Shown here: in pieces, positions 1-11,309 of the stretch
Layout: each line of letters begins with the position of its first letter
Position numbering within the stretch: the first letter of the stretch is position 1
Source of the DNA: Plasmopara viticola
Taxonomy: Eukaryota > Oomycota > Peronosporomycetes > Peronosporales > Peronosporaceae
DNA length: 64,000 bases
Assembly: GCA_001695595.3 (NCBI GenBank)
Contig: MBPM02000058.1
Coordinates: 310,001 to 374,000, forward strand
Direction of reading: 5' to 3'
The notes under the pieces: model-generated
What the model saw: only the letters and a program-made list of their open reading frames with translations
Databases searched by the model: none
What the model was told of the DNA's origin: nothing
Program-made: the position numbers and the translations under genes

Positions 1-575
1 TGGAACTCCGGTTTATTACTCTCAGCGTTTTAAGGATCAAGAAGTCACTAGCATTTATTGACAATGTCGCAACTATCGATCATTGACATTTCAGCAGTGC
101 ACACGCGCCAAAGGTTTACATACTATAAACTTGCTAAAGTTTTATCCACATATTGTGTGGCCTTACAAGTAAAGTCATTTTCAAGATACAGCAAAAATCA
201 TTTTCGGCGCAAACATTAAATCGCATACCTTAAACTTAAATGCGACTAACGCTGTTTGTATCGGAGTCGGTTCTGAATGCAGAAATCGTCAGTCTTGCTC
301 TGCGAACCACTCTTGTAGTCTCACGGTAGAGCATGTGGCCGGTGTTTCGAATGTGCTAAATTGATAGTATGAATTTCTCTATCCTTTGGGTAGCTGCAAT
401 ATATAGTATTTTATCTGATAAACAAGTATTGTTGTGCAATACACCGCATTCTTTTGCCAACGCGAATCCATCACTAGCGCTTCAATCGAACTTTTCACAG
501 TGGCGAAATTGCTATGCAAAAACGGTAAAAAGCTCATGACAAGTAATGACTATTGCCGACTCTCGAAGTGATCTT

Positions 576-595
576 GCTCATCCACAACGCAATTC
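576..595 (+). promoter_or_regulatory. Oomycete-type core promoter, copy 1
   Basis: GCTCATCCAC followed by CAATTC lies 31-50 bp upstream of the ATG. It resembles the oomycete initiator plus flanking element (GCTCATT-N-CAWTTT type) around transcription start sites. The match is partial and is by eye. Confidence 0.5.
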
Positions 596-625
596 GCCTC
601 CAACTACACAAAGCAAGCGTACAAT

Positions 626-1078
626 ATGAACTTCATCATTCCTTTCGTCGCCATGATGGCTTATATCGGTCCTGTTGCCGCTGCTGACCAACCTCTTGTT
701 TTATCACCGGTAGAAGCCTACGAAAAGGCTCAAACATCCACGTTGCCCGACGGGGTCACGCTCACTGGAGTCACGGAAACGATTGATCCGCCTGCTAATG
801 CTGCTGCAACTACCAAAAAAGAAGTCGACGAGGACAATGACAACGATAGTAAGGACAATCAAAAAGAGCAGCTTGAATGGGGTCTTGGTGGCTGGGGACT
901 TGGAGGATGGGGCGGCTGGGGTGGGTGGGGTGGCTATGGACCTTACCGCTTTGGATTTATGTGCGGCGGCGTTCCCGGCTGGGCATACCCCATCGGTTAC
1001 TGGAACATATTTGGCGCGGGTCTCTACGGTGGCGGGTGCGGTCTTGGTATTCCTTTTGGTGGTCTCTACTATTGCTGA
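626..1078 (+). CDS. Secreted Gly/Trp-rich protein, copy 1
   Basis: The 150-aa product begins with a clear signal peptide (hydrophobic residues about 2-17, likely cut after the Ala run ending at residue 20). A Thr/Pro/Ala-rich segment follows, then a very acidic stretch (about residues 66-79) and a C-terminal half built of GGWG-type repeats with Tyr, three Cys and a terminal YYC. No enzymatic motif is visible. The composition suggests a cell-wall, adhesion or apoplastic protein. In planta-induced glycine-rich proteins of Phytophthora (ipiB) are also encoded in tandem, but I do not claim homology. The ATG is the first in frame and lies 50 bp after the core promoter-like site. Identical protein is encoded by all four array copies. 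Confidence 0.85.
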   Translation: MNFIIPFVAMMAYIGPVAAADQPLVLSPVEAYEKAQTSTLPDGVTLTGVTETIDPPANAAATTKKEVDEDNDNDSKDNQKEQLEWGLGGWGLGGWGGWGGWGGYGPYRFGFMCGGVPGWAYPIGYWNIFGAGLYGGGCGLGIPFGGLYYC

Positions 1079-1893
1079 GACGCATGTTGCAGCTTTTGAC
1101 AACATCCTTTTAATCTCTAGAGTTTTAATAGTAGCCAAAAAACACATTTGCGTTGGATTTTTTCGATCTTTTTCTTAAAATGTGGTGCTTTGGCGTGCGT
1201 TTGAAAGTGCCAACATATGTGTCATTTCAATTCGTGATTTCTGAGTCCGCCTATTGGATATGACTTTATTCATGATTGCACCACGAATCTGTGTTGCTCA
1301 CATTATTCAGAGATCGGTTTGGAACTCCGGTTTTTTACTCTCAGCGTTTTAAGGATCAAGAAGTCACTAGCATTTATTGACAATGTCGCAACTATCGATC
1401 ATTGACATTTCAGCAGTGCACACGCGCCAAAGGTTTACATACTATAAACTTGCTAAAGGTTTATCCACGTATTGTGTGGCCTTACAAGTAAAGTCATTTT
1501 CAAGATACAGCAAAAATCATTTTCGGCGCAATCATTAGATCGCATACCTTAAACTTAAATGCGACTAACGCTGTTTGTATTGGAGTCGGTTCTGAATGCA
1601 GAAATCGTCAGTCTTGCTCTGCGAACCACTCTTGTAGTCTCACGGTAGAGCATGTGGCCGGTGTTTCGAATGTGCTATATTGATAGTATGACTTTCTCTA
1701 TCCTTTGGGTAGCTGCAATATATAGTATTTTATCTGATAAACAAGTATTGTTGTGCAATACACCGCATTCTTTTGCCAACGCGATCCATCACTAGCGCTT
1801 CAATCGAACTTTTCACAGTGGCGAAATTGCTATGCAAAAACGGTAAAAAGCTCATGACAAGTAATGACTATTGCCGACTCTCGAAGTGATCTT

Positions 1894-1913
1894 GCTCATC
1901 CACAACGCAATTC
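1894..1913 (+). promoter_or_regulatory. Oomycete-type core promoter, copy 2
   Basis: Same GCTCATCCAC...CAATTC signal as copy 1, at the same distance from the start codon. Confidence 0.5.
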
Positions 1914-1943
1914 GCCTCCAACTACACAAAGCAAGCGTACAAT

Positions 1944-2396
1944 ATGAACTTCATCATTCCTTTCGTCGCCATGATGGCTTATATCGGTCCTGTTGCCGCT
2001 GCTGACCAACCTCTTGTTTTATCACCGGTAGAAGCCTACGAAAAGGCTCAAACATCCACGTTGCCCGACGGGGTCACGCTCACTGGAGTCACGGAAACGA
2101 TTGATCCGCCTGCTAATGCTGCTGCAACTACCAAAAAAGAAGTCGACGAGGACAATGACAACGATAGTAAGGACAATCAAAAAGAGCAGCTTGAATGGGG
2201 TCTTGGTGGCTGGGGACTTGGTGGATGGGGCGGCTGGGGTGGGTGGGGTGGCTATGGACCTTACCGCTTTGGATTTATGTGCGGCGGCGTTCCCGGCTGG
2301 GCATACCCCATCGGTTACTGGAACATATTTGGCGCGGGTCTCTACGGTGGCGGGTGCGGTCTTGGTATTCCTTTTGGTGGTCTCTACTATTGCTGA
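1944..2396 (+). CDS. Secreted Gly/Trp-rich protein, copy 2
   Basis: Protein identical to copy 1 over 150 aa: signal peptide, acidic linker, Gly/Trp/Tyr-rich tail ending in Cys. The coding DNA differs from copy 1 by a synonymous change in the Gly-Trp repeat (GGA to GGT, near 2222). Conserved protein with silent nucleotide changes indicates a functional gene under purifying selection or conversion. Confidence 0.85.
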   Translation: MNFIIPFVAMMAYIGPVAAADQPLVLSPVEAYEKAQTSTLPDGVTLTGVTETIDPPANAAATTKKEVDEDNDNDSKDNQKEQLEWGLGGWGLGGWGGWGGWGGYGPYRFGFMCGGVPGWAYPIGYWNIFGAGLYGGGCGLGIPFGGLYYC

Positions 2397-3211
2397 GACG
2401 CATGTTGCAGCTTTTGACAACATCCTTTTAATCTCTAGAGTTTTAATAGTAGCCAAAAAACACATTTGCGTTGGATTTTTTCGATCTTTTTCTTAAAATG
2501 TGGTGCTTTGGCGTGCGTTTGAAAGTGCCAACATATGTGTCATTTCAATTCGTGATTTCTGAGTCCGCCTATTGGATATGACTTTATTCATGATTGCACC
2601 ACGAATCTGTGTTGCTCACATTATTCAGAGATCGGTTTGGAACTCCGGTTTTTTACTCTCAGCGTTTTAAGGATCAAGAAGTCACTAGCATTTATTGACA
2701 ATGTCGCAACTATCGATCATTGACATTTCAGCAGTGCACACGCGCCAAAGGTTTACATACTATAAACTTGCTAAAGGTTTATCCACGTATTGTGTGGCCT
2801 TACAAGTAAAGTCATTTTCAAGATACAGCAAAAATCATTTTCGGCGCAATCATCAGATCGCATACCTTAAACTTAAATGCGACTAACGCTGTTTGTATTG
2901 GAGTCGGTTCTGAATGCAGAAATCGTCAGTCTTGCTCTGCGAACCACTCTTGTAGTCTCACGGTAGAGCATGTGGCCGGTGTTTCGAATGTGCTATATTG
3001 ATAGTATGACTTTCTCTATCCTTTGGGTAGCTGCAATATATAGTATTTTATCTGATAAACAAGTATTGTTGTGCAATACACCGCATTCTTTTGCCAATGC
3101 GATCCATCACTAGCGCTTCAATCGAACTTTTCACAGTGGCGAAATTGCTATGCAAAAACGGTAAAAAGCTCATGACAAGTAATGACTATTGCCGACTCTC
3201 GAAGTGATCTT

Positions 3212-3231
3212 GCTCATCCACAACGCAATTC
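3212..3231 (+). promoter_or_regulatory. Oomycete-type core promoter, copy 3
   Basis: Same GCTCATCCAC...CAATTC signal, 50 bp before the ATG. Confidence 0.5.
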
Positions 3232-3261
3232 GCCTCCAACTACACAAAGCAAGCGTACAAT

Positions 3262-3714
3262 ATGAACTTCATCATTCCTTTCGTCGCCATGATGGCTTAT
3301 ATCGGTCCTGTTGCCGCTGCTGACCAACCTCTTGTTTTATCACCGGTAGAAGCCTACGAAAAGGCTCAAACATCCACGTTGCCCGACGGGGTCACGCTCA
3401 CTGGAGTCACGGAAACGATTGATCCGCCTGCTAATGCTGCTGCAACTACCAAAAAAGAAGTCGACGAGGACAATGACAACGATAGTAAGGACAATCAAAA
3501 AGAGCAGCTTGAATGGGGTCTTGGTGGCTGGGGACTTGGTGGATGGGGCGGCTGGGGTGGGTGGGGTGGCTATGGACCTTACCGCTTTGGATTTATGTGC
3601 GGCGGCGTTCCCGGCTGGGCATACCCCATCGGTTACTGGAACATATTTGGCGCGGGTCTCTACGGTGGCGGGTGCGGTCTTGGTATTCCTTTTGGTGGTC
3701 TCTACTATTGCTGA
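3262..3714 (+). CDS. Secreted Gly/Trp-rich protein, copy 3
   Basis: Third array gene, encoding the same 150-aa secreted Gly/Trp-rich protein as the others. Unit 3 is nearly identical to unit 2 in both coding and flanking DNA, so these two are probably the most recent duplicates. The function is unknown. The signal peptide and lack of a membrane anchor suggest secretion. Confidence 0.85.
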   Translation: MNFIIPFVAMMAYIGPVAAADQPLVLSPVEAYEKAQTSTLPDGVTLTGVTETIDPPANAAATTKKEVDEDNDNDSKDNQKEQLEWGLGGWGLGGWGGWGGWGGYGPYRFGFMCGGVPGWAYPIGYWNIFGAGLYGGGCGLGIPFGGLYYC

Positions 3715-4530
3715 GACGCATGTTGCAGCTTTTGACAACATCCTTTTAATCTCTAGAGTTTTAATAGTAGCCAAAAAACACATTTGCGTTGGATTTTTTC
3801 GATCTTTTTCTTAAAATGTGGTGCTTTGGCGTGCGTTTGAAAGTGCCAACATATGTGTCATTTCAATTCGTGATTTCTGAGTCCGCCTATTGGATATGAC
3901 TTTATTCATGATTGCACCACGAATCTGTGTTGCTCACATTATTCAGAGATCGGTTTGGAACTCCGGTTTTTTACTCTCAGCGTTTTAAGGATCAAGAAGT
4001 CACTAGCATTTATTGACAATGTCGCAACTATCGATCATTGACATTTCAGCAGTGCACACGCGCCAAAGGTTTACATACTATAAACTTGCTAAAGGTTTAT
4101 CCACGTATTGTGTGGCCTTACAAGTAAAGTCATTTTCAAGATACAGCAAAAATCATTTTCGGCGCAATCATCAGATCGCATACCTTAAACTTAAATGCGA
4201 CTAACGCTGTTTGTATTGGAGTCGGTTCTGAATGCAGAAATCGTCAGTCTTGCTCTGCGAACCACTCTTGTAGTCTCACGGTAGAGCATGTGGCCGGTGT
4301 TTCGAATGTGCTAAATTGATAGTATGACTTTCTCTATCCTTTGGGTAGCTGCAATATATAGTATTTTATCTGATAAACAAGTATTGTTGTGCAATACACC
4401 GCATTCTTTTGCCAATGCGATTCCATCACTAGCGCTTCAATCGAACTTTTCACAATGGCGAAATTGCTATGCAAATACGGTAAAAAGCTCATGACAAGTA
4501 ATGACTATTGCCGACTCTCGAAGTGATCTT

Positions 4531-4550
4531 GCTCATCCACAACGCAATTC
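4531..4550 (+). promoter_or_regulatory. Oomycete-type core promoter, copy 4
   Basis: Same GCTCATCCAC...CAATTC signal, 50 bp before the ATG. Confidence 0.5.
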
Positions 4551-4580
4551 GCCTCCAACTACACAAAGCAAGCGTACAAT

Positions 4581-5033
4581 ATGAACTTTATCATTCCTTT
4601 CGTCGCCATGATGGCTTATATCGGTCCTGTTGCCGCTGCTGACCAACCTCTTGTTTTATCACCGGTAGAAGCCTACGAAAAGGCTCAAACATCCACGTTG
4701 CCCGACGGGGTCACGCTCACTGGAGTCACGGAAACGATTGATCCGCCTGCTAATGCTGCTGCAACTACCAAAAAAGAAGTCGACGAGGACAATGACAACG
4801 ATAGTAAGGACAATCAAAAAGAGCAGCTTGAATGGGGTCTTGGTGGCTGGGGACTTGGTGGCTGGGGCGGCTGGGGTGGGTGGGGTGGCTATGGACCTTA
4901 CCGCTTTGGATTTATGTGCGGCGGCGTTCCCGGCTGGGCATACCCCATCGGTTACTGGAACATATTTGGCGCGGGTCTCTACGGTGGCGGGTGCGGTCTT
5001 GGTATTCCTTTTGGTGGTCTCTACTATTGCTGA
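4581..5033 (+). CDS. Secreted Gly/Trp-rich protein, copy 4
   Basis: Last intact array gene. The protein is again identical, although the DNA carries silent differences (AACTTT for AACTTC at codons 2-3, GGTGGC for GGTGGA in the repeat). Its 3' flank diverges from the other units just after the stop codon, marking the edge of the homogenised array. Confidence 0.85.
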   Translation: MNFIIPFVAMMAYIGPVAAADQPLVLSPVEAYEKAQTSTLPDGVTLTGVTETIDPPANAAATTKKEVDEDNDNDSKDNQKEQLEWGLGGWGLGGWGGWGGWGGYGPYRFGFMCGGVPGWAYPIGYWNIFGAGLYGGGCGLGIPFGGLYYC

Positions 5034-5378
5034 GACGCATGTTGCAGCTTTTGACAACATCCTTTCGATCTTATAAGTTTTAATAGTTGCCAAAAAACAC
5101 ATTTGCATTGTTATTTCGATCTTTTCCTTGAAATGTGGTGCGTTTGGAAGTGCTAACATATGTGTCATTTCAATTTGTAATTTCTGAGTCCGCCTATTGG
5201 ATATGACTTCATTCATGATCGCACCACGAAGGTGTTTTCCTCACAGAAAATATAGGTAACCTAACCACTTTATATCCATAAGCGACAAAGTTTTTGTCTG
5301 GGCGTATTCCGTTACATGTAGGCGCGGCTATCGACGGTGAGTGCATTTTGATTTTTTTTCGGTGGTTTTTCCTGCTGC

Positions 5379-5475
5379 TGAGCAGCAAGTTGCAGCTCGT
5401 GACTACATCCTTTCGGTCGTATAAATTTTGACACATCTTTTCGATCCTATGAATAGTAAAAAGGGCGTTGCGTTA
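5379..5475 (+). pseudogene. Relic 3' end of a fifth array copy
   Basis: This stretch resembles the end of the array gene and its 3' flank: a GCTGAG-type stop region, TTGCAGCT, GAC-ACATCCTTTCG, TATAA-TTTT and TTGCGTT in the same order and spacing, but heavily mutated. No Gly/Trp-rich coding part remains. It suggests that an older, diverged unit once lay to the right of the present array. Confidence 0.5.
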
Positions 5476-6561
5476 AATTCCTCGATTTCTATCATTGAAC
5501 AGTGCTGCCGATCGCCTCGCACATTAAGAACAACTCGCCACCTGAGTAATAGGCGTGTGAGCTAAAAAAACGACTGAGATAGCTACACCATAGGTCGAGC
5601 ACGAATTACTAAAAAAGAAAACACGTTTGCTTTCGTAGCGGGTGTGGTCGCAAAAAGGATGCGCTTCTATACATGTTACAACATAAGCACTGTACTGCTA
5701 TCTCAACATAGCCTTTGTAGAAAAAAGGGAGCCGTACTAATCAGCATAAATTGGAATTCAAGTTTAAGTAGGTTCAAAATGTAAGCTGTTTTGGGGACGA
5801 GGCGCTACAACCAAACTTTCCACAACTTTAATCGTGGACAGGTAAATCTATCTGTAAACTTGCCCTGACTTGTGCTTTAGAAATGCACGTGGCTTTTATC
5901 AGCTAGTTGATAATTAATCGTAGATAATCGATGGCTCACCATATCACAATTTTACCTTAAGAAACAATAGTCTGTTCAATTTTTAGTAGGAATAGCTTTT
6001 CAGCGAGGGTATGAGAGCTAGCGATACCGCTAGAGCTGGATGGTAGAGAATGTAATATGCTATTGTGAGAGTATATCTTTAGATGCACTGATTTAATAGC
6101 GGCGAGAGCTGGATTAAGCAGCCAGAAGGTGCACCTGAGCATAAGGCAGTTGATCGCTCAAAAGTATGCTCATACATTGTAAATTACTGCGAGTCATACT
6201 TCCTCTCAGCATAGATCGAGGGCCAAAGCCCTCGACTCACGCTTCCCCTAAGAAAAAAGTCAATGCAGTATAGCTTATTTGTGTGCTTAAACTCAAGCAC
6301 CGATCGCTGATGTTTTATGTGCGTCTAAATTCCTGTGGTTAGCACTATCGTAGATCAGAATGAACAAAGTATGTCTTAAATGCTTTGTCACTAGACGATT
6401 AACCGTCGCATGTGCTTATAAGATTTGTTGGCCTTCTCGACCATTTGCTAGGTGTACTGACTGAGCTCAATGTTACGTCACTTTCTCGCATATGAAAGCT
6501 TTTGCACTTTTTCAGATGTTTACACAAAGGATGAGCTAAATAATTTGTCGCTTGCGCGCGA
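5476..6561. other. Intergenic, no supported gene
   Basis: AT-rich, stop-rich sequence. Short frames exist on both strands but none has recognisable motifs or a convincing start context. Confidence 0.6.
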
Positions 6562-6846
6562 ATGTATTTGTTTATGTTGATTAAAATTGCCCAAACAGAA
6601 ACTAGTATTGATAGCGAAGGCAATCTCTCAATTGCGACCTTTACTAAACTAGATGGTACGATTGAGACTATATACACAAAAAGCAAAATGTATACTTTGC
6701 CAGCTCAAACAAGATTCGCCGCATTAATAATGCTGTGGTGCAAATTCAACAAAAAGCAATCTTTTGCTTTCGGTAATCAAACCGATAAAGGCAGCTTCTT
6801 TAAGACGAAAGATTTACTAATATTCCCTACGCAAGCAGACACCTGA
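6562..6846 (+). CDS. Unrecognised 94-codon frame
   Basis: An ATG-initiated 94-aa frame ends 29 bp before the copia 5' LTR. It has no signal peptide, membrane segment or known motif. It may be a chance frame or the remains of a gene next to which the retrotransposon landed. Confidence 0.15.
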   Translation: MYLFMLIKIAQTETSIDSEGNLSIATFTKLDGTIETIYTKSKMYTLPAQTRFAALIMLWCKFNKKQSFAFGNQTDKGSFFKTKDLLIFPTQADT

Positions 6847-6875
6847 GCCAGGAGCTCTTGTCGAGATAAGAATCT

Positions 6876-7021
6876 TGTTAACATTACACCGCTGAATGCA
6901 TGTTGAACAGGTGGATGGCTTTACAGTAATTACAAGTACGTCACAATTAGTAATTACATATGGTAGCCATTCATTGGTCAGGATAAATATATTCACTTCG
7001 GTTTTTACTTTCTTCTTAACA
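6876..7021 (+). repeat. Copia 5' LTR (146 bp)
   Basis: Terminal TGTTAA/TTAACA inverted ends. Shares almost all of its sequence with the 3' LTR but carries about 30 extra bases containing a second AGTAATTACA motif (around 6930-6958). The LTR is unusually short. Confidence 0.93.
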
Positions 7022-7069
7022 GGTTAACAGCCGCAAACAACAGCCTCGCATCACCACACCGTCACCGCC

Positions 7070-9541
7070 ATGACTACCAAGCGCACCGAAGTCCTCCTAG
7101 GAGATGGTAACTACTACCATTGGGAGTTCAACATGAGAATGGCCCTCGCAAGAAAAGGGCTGCTGGGACACATTATGGGCGCGAAGGGTGAGAGCGAAAT
7201 AACGGAGACGTGGCTCGTGAATGACGCCAAGGCATTGGGTATAATTGCCCAGGGCGTCGAGATACAACACCAGACCAAGATACGGTCTGCTACTCGTGCC
7301 TTGGAGGCATGGGGAACGCTTCGCGATTTCTACCATCGTTCCACTTTACACAACCGTGTCACGATGACACGGCGCCTTCATGAGTTTAAGATGGAGAGTG
7401 GCACTCGCATGGTGGAACATCTGGACGCGTTCGATGAGCTGGTCGTGGGACTCCAGATGACGGGAGAGCCGGTGGATGAATCAAGACAGCTTGTGGTGCT
7501 TCTGAGCAGCTTGCCGGCGGAATATGAAATAATATCTTCTATCGTGGAGAACGCCAAGGACATCACTCTGATCGAAGTCAAGGAGAAGCTGTTGAAGGAG
7601 TCAGACAAACCACAGAAGAAGGAAGCAAGTGAGAAAGCGTTTCAAGCCACAGACAATGATGGACGGATCAAGGGCAGACGAGGAAGTGGCCGCAAGATTT
7701 ACGCGCCACGCAAGGGCGGCGGTTTTCGGGGAAAATGCTTCAATTGTGACCAGACTGGTCATATGAAGCGGGACTGCCCAGCTGCTGAGAACCGTTCCAG
7801 AAACCGTTATAGCGGTAATGATGCAGTGTTTGCTGTGGGGGATGAGAAATCAGTAAGCTGGCTGATCGACAGTGGTGCGACGTCACACATGACCCCTCAC
7901 CGGAGTGACTTGATCGACTTCAAGCAACTTAAAGACGACATCAAGGTAACAATTGCAGATGGCAGAAAGTTACGCGTCGAAGGAGCTGGAACAGTGAAGC
8001 TTATCGGCTTAGATGGAAGACGCATATCGATGATGGAAGTGCTGCTTATCCCTGGACTTGACAGACGTCTACTGTCGGTGGGAAAGCTTGCCGAACGTGG
8101 ACTAAGTGTGGAGTTTCAGCGTGCTTCGTGCATCATTTGGGACAAGAACGAAGCTTTGGCAAGTGGGACAAGAAATGGGAAAGCTTACACACTGGATTGT
8201 CAGCAAGAGGAGGCACGATTGGTGCAATACTCGGGAGTTGATAGTCAGTGGGAGTTATGGCACGCTCGCATGGGACATCCAAGTGAGGACGTTTTAGTGA
8301 AAACTATGCGATCCACAGAAGGTATTACTGCGCTAAAACAAGGTATCAAGACCCTGTGTGGTGGATGCATGAAGGGCAAGCAGACGATCGAAGCCTTTCC
8401 AGGACGCTCCATGACAAAGACATCGCGTGTATTGGAGTTAGTTCACACAGACGTGATGGGACCCATGAAGACACTTTCAAAAGGAGGTGCTAAATACATT
8501 TTGACGTTTGTGGATGATTATTCACGATATGTGGTGGCTTACTTTCTGGCAAAAAAGAGTGAAGTTGCCGACAAGATCACGATGTTTAAAGCACTGCATG
8601 AGAATCAGTGGGGAACCCGTATCAAGTGCCTGCGTTCGGACAACGGAACGGAGTTTGTCAACAAGACAGTTACGAATTTATGTCAGCGGAACGGTATCAT
8701 ACATCAGCGTACAGTACCATACAGTCCCCAACAAAATGGTATTGCAGAACGAATGAACCGTACGATAATGGAAAAGGCACGGAGCATGCTACACTACAAG
8801 TGTGTTCCGACATGTTGGTGGGCAGAGGCAGTAAGCACTGCGGTGTACCTGATCAACCGCTCTCCTTATACAATGCACCCAAATAACACCCCATATGAAC
8901 TGGGATTTAAGATGAAGCCACGGATGGATCATCTTAGGGTGTTTGGGTCTCATGGATATGCTCACGTTGATCAAGTGAAGAGGACGAAGCTCGAAGCCAA
9001 AAGCTTCAAGTGCATGTTCCTTGGTTATGCCGAAGACACCAAGGGATACCGAGTTTACGATTTGGAGAAAGACAAGATATCAGTATCACGGTCGGTGAAG
9101 CTGGACGAGCGTGAAGTGGGCGGCATTTATGAGACACACCCGCCCAAACAAATAAAAGTGATACACGTTACTAAAGCCAACGATGAAAGTGCTGTGTCCG
9201 GGCCGACGGAACACCAACAAGATCAAGATGAACTTATGGAGGGTGAAGGAGAAGATGAAATTCCAGATGCTCCAATGAATGAAGAGGAGTCCGACACAAA
9301 TGAGTCAAGGATCGAGATGCTTCGATTACCGACCTCAGTACACTCTGAGCTGACAGAGTACAGAACTCCACACTTGATGCACAGGAAGATCGATTGGTAT
9401 TTCGACCGCAAGTGGAACGTTCAAGGCGTACAAATGAACCAATGTTATTGCTGGAAAACGGATCAGATGCCGATGAAAGTCTGGGAGGAAGCGAAGGACC
9501 ACCATCTTCAAAGCGTGCAAGGATTGATGAAGACGGCCTGA
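7070..9541 (+). pseudogene. Copia gag-protease-integrase frame
   Basis: The frame covers gag (residues about 1-220), a CX2CX4HX4C zinc knuckle (223-236), an aspartic protease with DSGAT (Asp 267), an integrase HHCC region (about 395-435) and the integrase core with Asp 461, Asp 524 and Glu 560, a DD35E spacing. Translation is open to residue about 775. After that the frame no longer reads like copia while frame 1 picks up the pol sequence, so a 1-nt indel lies near 9385-9410. The ATG at 7070 follows the LTR by 48 bp. All catalytic residues of protease and integrase are present. The element is defective only through the frameshift, as far as I can see. Confidence 0.92.
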
Positions 9542-11181
9542 TAGCTGAAGCTATTCTCGCTTACGCTGTTAGTGTTGGTGAAGAATCAGACTTGCCTACC
9601 ACGTATGCGCAGGCAATGTCTAGTGATGAGGCAGAACAGTGGCGACAAGCGATGGACGCCGAATTGCAGTCGCATCACAAAAACAAAACATGGACACTCG
9701 TTCCACGAGAATCAATTGGACGTACGATTGGATGCCGCTGGGTCTTTGCTAAGAAGCGTGACCAGAATGGATGTGTTGTGCGCTACAAAGCACGATTGGT
9801 GGCTAAAGGTTTCAAGCAGAAATACGGCGTGGATTTCTTCGAGACTTACTCTCCAGTGGCCAACATGAACTCAATTCGAGTTGTACTCGCAGTGTGTGCG
9901 GTATTAGGCTACAAAATGGAACAGCTGGACGTCGACACCGCCTTTCTCAACAGTGTACTGTCGGATCGTGTTCACATGGAAGTTCCAATTGGTGTTAAGG
10001 GAGCTCAAGGATTTGCGTGTCAGCTGAACAAAGCTATATATGGTCTCAAGCAAGCTGCAAGCGCTTGGAACAAGACAATCGACCACGTCTTCAAGAAGAA
10101 CGATTTTAAAAGTTGTGGAGCGAATCAATGCGTCTACGTGAAGATAGTGGAAGAAGGTTTTGTGTACGTATGTCTTTATGTCGATGATATGATCATTGCA
10201 GCCAAGACGAGCGACGAGATTCTAGAGGTCAAGGGGATGCTTAAAAGTGTTTTCAAGATGAAGGATCTCGGTATGGCGAAGTTCATCTTGGGCATGGAGA
10301 TCGACCACGACATGACAGCTTCCACACTAATGATCAAGCAAACACGCTACATTAGCGACGTGGCTGAGCGATTTGGGCAGAAAAACGCCAAGAACGTCGA
10401 CAATCCGTGTACGTCCGGTCTCAAGCTGTCAACATCACAGTCACCAAGTACAGAAGCTGAGCGTTCAGAGATGCGGTCAAGACCATACCGCTCACTAATT
10501 GGATGTCTGCTATATGTTACAACTTGCACTCGGCCGGACGTCGCATACATCGTGACACAACTGTCTCGATTTCTCGAAAAACCGGGGTTACCACATTGGA
10601 ACGCCGCAATTCGTGTATTGCGCTACTTAAATTCGACACGTCATCATGGGATCGTTTATCAAAGAGGGACGGGAAAGGTGATTGTTGAAGCTTTTTCGGA
10701 TGCTGACTGGGGTAGCAACACCGATGACAGACGGTCTGTCTCAGGTGTGTTGATCAACATTGGTAAAGCTCCAGTTGTATTCAAGTCCAAGTATCAGAGA
10801 ACCGTTGCACTAAGTTCCGCAGAAGCAGAGTATATGGCACTCAGCTTCTGCACACAAGAAGTACTTTGGGCGCGCGCAATGCTCAAGGACATGGGTCAAG
10901 AACAAGTGGGAGGCACGCAAATATGGGAAGAAAATCAAGGTGCGATAGCTTTGGCAATCAACGCGGGCTACCACGCACGTACAAAGCACGTGGACATCAG
11001 ACATCACTCTATTCGGGAGAACGTTCAGCATGGATTACTCAAACTTGGCTACATTGATACGAAGAGTCAGCTTGCACATATGCTAACCAAGGCGCTTGGA
11101 ACCAAGATGCTGAAATTTCTGCGCGAAGCCTTCGGAATCAAGACCAAGTTAGCAACAAAGGACACACAGCATTATCGGTGA
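9394..11181 (+). pseudogene. Copia reverse transcriptase-RNase H frame
   Basis: Continues the polyprotein in another frame. It starts within the Pro/Arg-rich linker after integrase and holds RT (about residues 85-330, with YVDD and its first catalytic Asp at residue 264) and RNase H (FSDADW, then SSAEAEYMAL). It ends at a stop 7 bp before the 3' LTR. The first Met here is not a real start, since in copia elements RT is made as part of gag-pol. The RT and RNase H core residues look intact. Confidence 0.92.
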
Positions 11182-11188
11182 GTGGGAG
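11177..11188 (+). other. Polypurine tract
   Basis: GGTGAGTGGGAG directly precedes the 3' LTR, the expected place for the plus-strand primer. Confidence 0.55.
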
Positions 11189-11304
11189 TGTTAACATTAC
11201 AGCGCTAAATGCATGTTGAACAGGTGGATGGCTTCACAGTAATTACAAGCCGTTCATTGGTCAGGATAAATATATTCACTTCGGTTTTTACTTTCTTCTT
11301 AACA
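11189..11304 (+). repeat. Copia 3' LTR (116 bp)
   Basis: Matches the 5' LTR end to end except for the missing 30-bp segment and about three substitutions. It is followed by the AATCT target-site copy. Confidence 0.93.
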
Positions 11305-11309
11305 AATCT

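Larger units (their letters stand above)
1..5240 (+). repeat. Tandem array of four 1.32-kb units
   Basis: Four direct head-to-tail copies start at about 1 (cut by the window edge), 1320, 2638 and 3956, with a period of 1318-1319 bp. Each unit holds about 600 bp of upstream DNA, one 150-codon secreted-protein gene and about 240 bp of 3' DNA. Units differ by scattered single bases, for example one extra base near 465 in unit 1. The 3' flank of unit 4 diverges after about 5060 and similarity stops near 5240. More copies may lie to the left of the window. The near-identity of non-coding as well as coding DNA points to recent duplication or ongoing gene conversion. Confidence 0.97.
6871..11309 (+). 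mobile_element. Ty1/copia LTR retrotransposon with AATCT target duplication
   Basis: A nearly complete element. LTRs begin TGTTAACA and end TTAACA at 6876-7021 and 11189-11304 and are flanked by the 5-bp direct repeat AATCT (6871-6875, 11305-11309). The internal region encodes gag, protease, integrase, reverse transcriptase and RNase H in the copia order (integrase before RT). A frame break near 9385-9410 separates integrase from RT, so this copy cannot make one intact polyprotein. A few substitutions and a 30-bp length difference between the LTRs show that the insertion is not brand new. Confidence 0.95.

Noticed and set aside
704..1147. 147-codon minus-strand frame opposite each Gly/Trp-rich gene
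   Set aside because: It is the antisense of a Gly-rich coding sequence, which leaves the other strand free of stops. It repeats only because the unit repeats.
2695..2886. 63-codon frame upstream of array genes
   Set aside because: Lies in the repeated promoter region, starts without ATG, and is broken by stops in unit 1.
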